Assembly: GCA_963662395.1 (NCBI GenBank)
Contig: OY759511.1
Span: forward strand, 434,001 to 498,000
Direction of reading: 5' to 3'
DNA from: JAPOXR01 sp963662395
Lineage (GTDB): Bacteria > Pseudomonadota > Alphaproteobacteria > Rhodobacterales > Rhodobacteraceae
Length of the DNA stretch: 64,000 nucleotides
Below, piece by piece: positions 63,332 to 64,000 of this stretch; the stretch's first letter is position 1, and each line of letters starts with the position of its first letter. The translations under genes and the position numbers were made by a program. Below the pieces are notes generated by a model. It was not told where the DNA came from, did not search any database, and saw nothing but the letters and a program-made list of their open reading frames with translations.

Positions 63332-63791
63332 ATGCCGAATCTCCGGTCAGGCCGATTCCGCCGCCGGTGATCCTGCCCGCTGCGCCCTGCCTGAGCAACT
63401 CCTCGATCGGGTCTCCCGGTTGCAACTCCGCCCGGGTGCGACCGGCTGCCCTCCCGGGATTTCGCATGGGCAGCAAGCCTGCAGGCGGGTCAGGTTCGAG
63501 AACCGGCATGTGGTCCGGCCCGGATGCCGATCGCCACCTTGAACCAATTGCCGATGGAATATTGAGGCCGGGGCGGCTTTCCCTGATGCACATTTGCGGC
63601 AGAAAGGGCCGTGACGTATGTTGCCGTGCCGATGAACACATGAAATTCGATGAATATCCCGAATGCATCCACACAATGCAATGCGGGTGGAGAAGGCTCT
63701 CGGCCCGGCGAGGACCAACTTCCCGGATTCAGACATGCGGCGGGGCTGATGCGAGCGGGTGCCGACAGGATTGATGCTGGAGCGAGGTAGC
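63332..63791. other. divergent intergenic region of 460 bases
   Basis: No credible gene. It should hold the promoters of the phosphotransferase (minus) and the acyl-CoA dehydrogenase (plus). An AT-richer part around 63590-63690 is the most promoter-like; I cannot name sites. Confidence 0.45.
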
Positions 63792-64000
63792 ATGGCGAGC
63801 ATGGAATTGGGGCTATCGGCGCAGGCCGAGCAGGTTCATGGCCAGGTCCGGCAAATGATTGCCGAGGACATCGCCCCGCTTGATTCCGAGTTTCTCGAGG
63901 AGGTCCCCAGGGGTGGCCGTTGGGTGCTGACCGCTCGGCAGCTCGAGATCCTGGAGACACTCAAGGCGCGGGCCAGGGAGAGGGGGTTGTGGAATCTCTG
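63792..64000 (+). CDS. acyl-CoA dehydrogenase, N-terminal part only
   Basis: About 69 residues from ATG 63792 (MASMELGLSAQAEQVHGQVR, DIAPLDSEFLEEV, LKARARERGLWNL), the helical start of an acyl-CoA dehydrogenase of the ACAD10/11-like group. The gene continues past the window edge. GAGCGAGG upstream serves as ribosome site. Its divergent neighbour is the APH-like phosphotransferase that is the usual partner of this dehydrogenase group, in fatty-acid or 4-hydroxy-acid breakdown. Confidence 0.75.
   Translation, partial: MASMELGLSAQAEQVHGQVRQMIAEDIAPLDSEFLEEVPRGGRWVLTARQLEILETLKARARERGLWNL

Overview
The window is GC-rich, densely coded DNA from a free-living or host-associated Proteobacterium, most likely an alphaproteobacterium. 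This rests on the gene content: a pca (protocatechuate) operon, sugar and iron ABC systems, hydantoinases, an acyl-CoA dehydrogenase next to its phosphotransferase partner, and IS21/IS5/IS110/IS4-type elements. No rRNA or species marker is present, so the taxonomic call is inference.

Layout. Positions 1-6250 hold the lower beta-ketoadipate pathway (pcaC-H-G-I-J-F-B). pcaG and pcaB carry frameshifts. A tRNA-Ala follows. Positions 6.8-13.4 kb on the minus strand encode a very large Calx-beta repeat surface protein with a C-terminal beta-barrel. Its reading frame is broken once near 12115 and a run of 11 G lies in its signal-peptide region. After a 1.6 kb gene-poor stretch come an iron-type ABC permease, two M20 amidohydrolases, and a plus-strand cluster: BMP-type binding protein, cytosine-deaminase-like enzyme, amidohydrolase and phytanoyl-CoA dioxygenase-like oxygenase. 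Positions 23.6-31.2 kb are a compact seven-gene minus-strand operon: ROK repressor, M20 deacylase, sugar ABC transporter, YhfX-like PLP enzyme and a NagB-II-like SIS enzyme. It looks like an amino-sugar (or related) uptake and catabolic unit under its own repressor.

Positions 33-54.5 kb are an accessory region. It has transposase relics of the IS5, IS110 and IS4 types, a Zn-ribbon/PemK gene broken by a 17-bp near-duplication, and a regulator/nucleotidyltransferase toxin-antitoxin-like pair behind a 29-bp palindrome. It also has a deleted hipA, an orphan patatin, an IS21-type element carrying a Toprim/primase-like passenger, an XRE-ImmA/PIN module, a Fic protein and an unrecognised frameshifted gene. 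It reads as a decaying defence/toxin island.

Positions 54.7-64 kb return to metabolism: hyuA-hyuB-SDR, an ABC-F ATPase, a 2-keto-4-pentenoate hydratase-like protein, and a divergent aminoglycoside-phosphotransferase-like gene and acyl-CoA dehydrogenase (cut by the window edge).

At least six otherwise recognisable genes carry one-base-type frame changes (pcaG, pcaB, Calx-beta gene, istA, XRE-ImmA, gene at 53398). Either this genome is losing genes or the consensus contains indel errors. Raw-read checking should come before any biological reading of these breaks.
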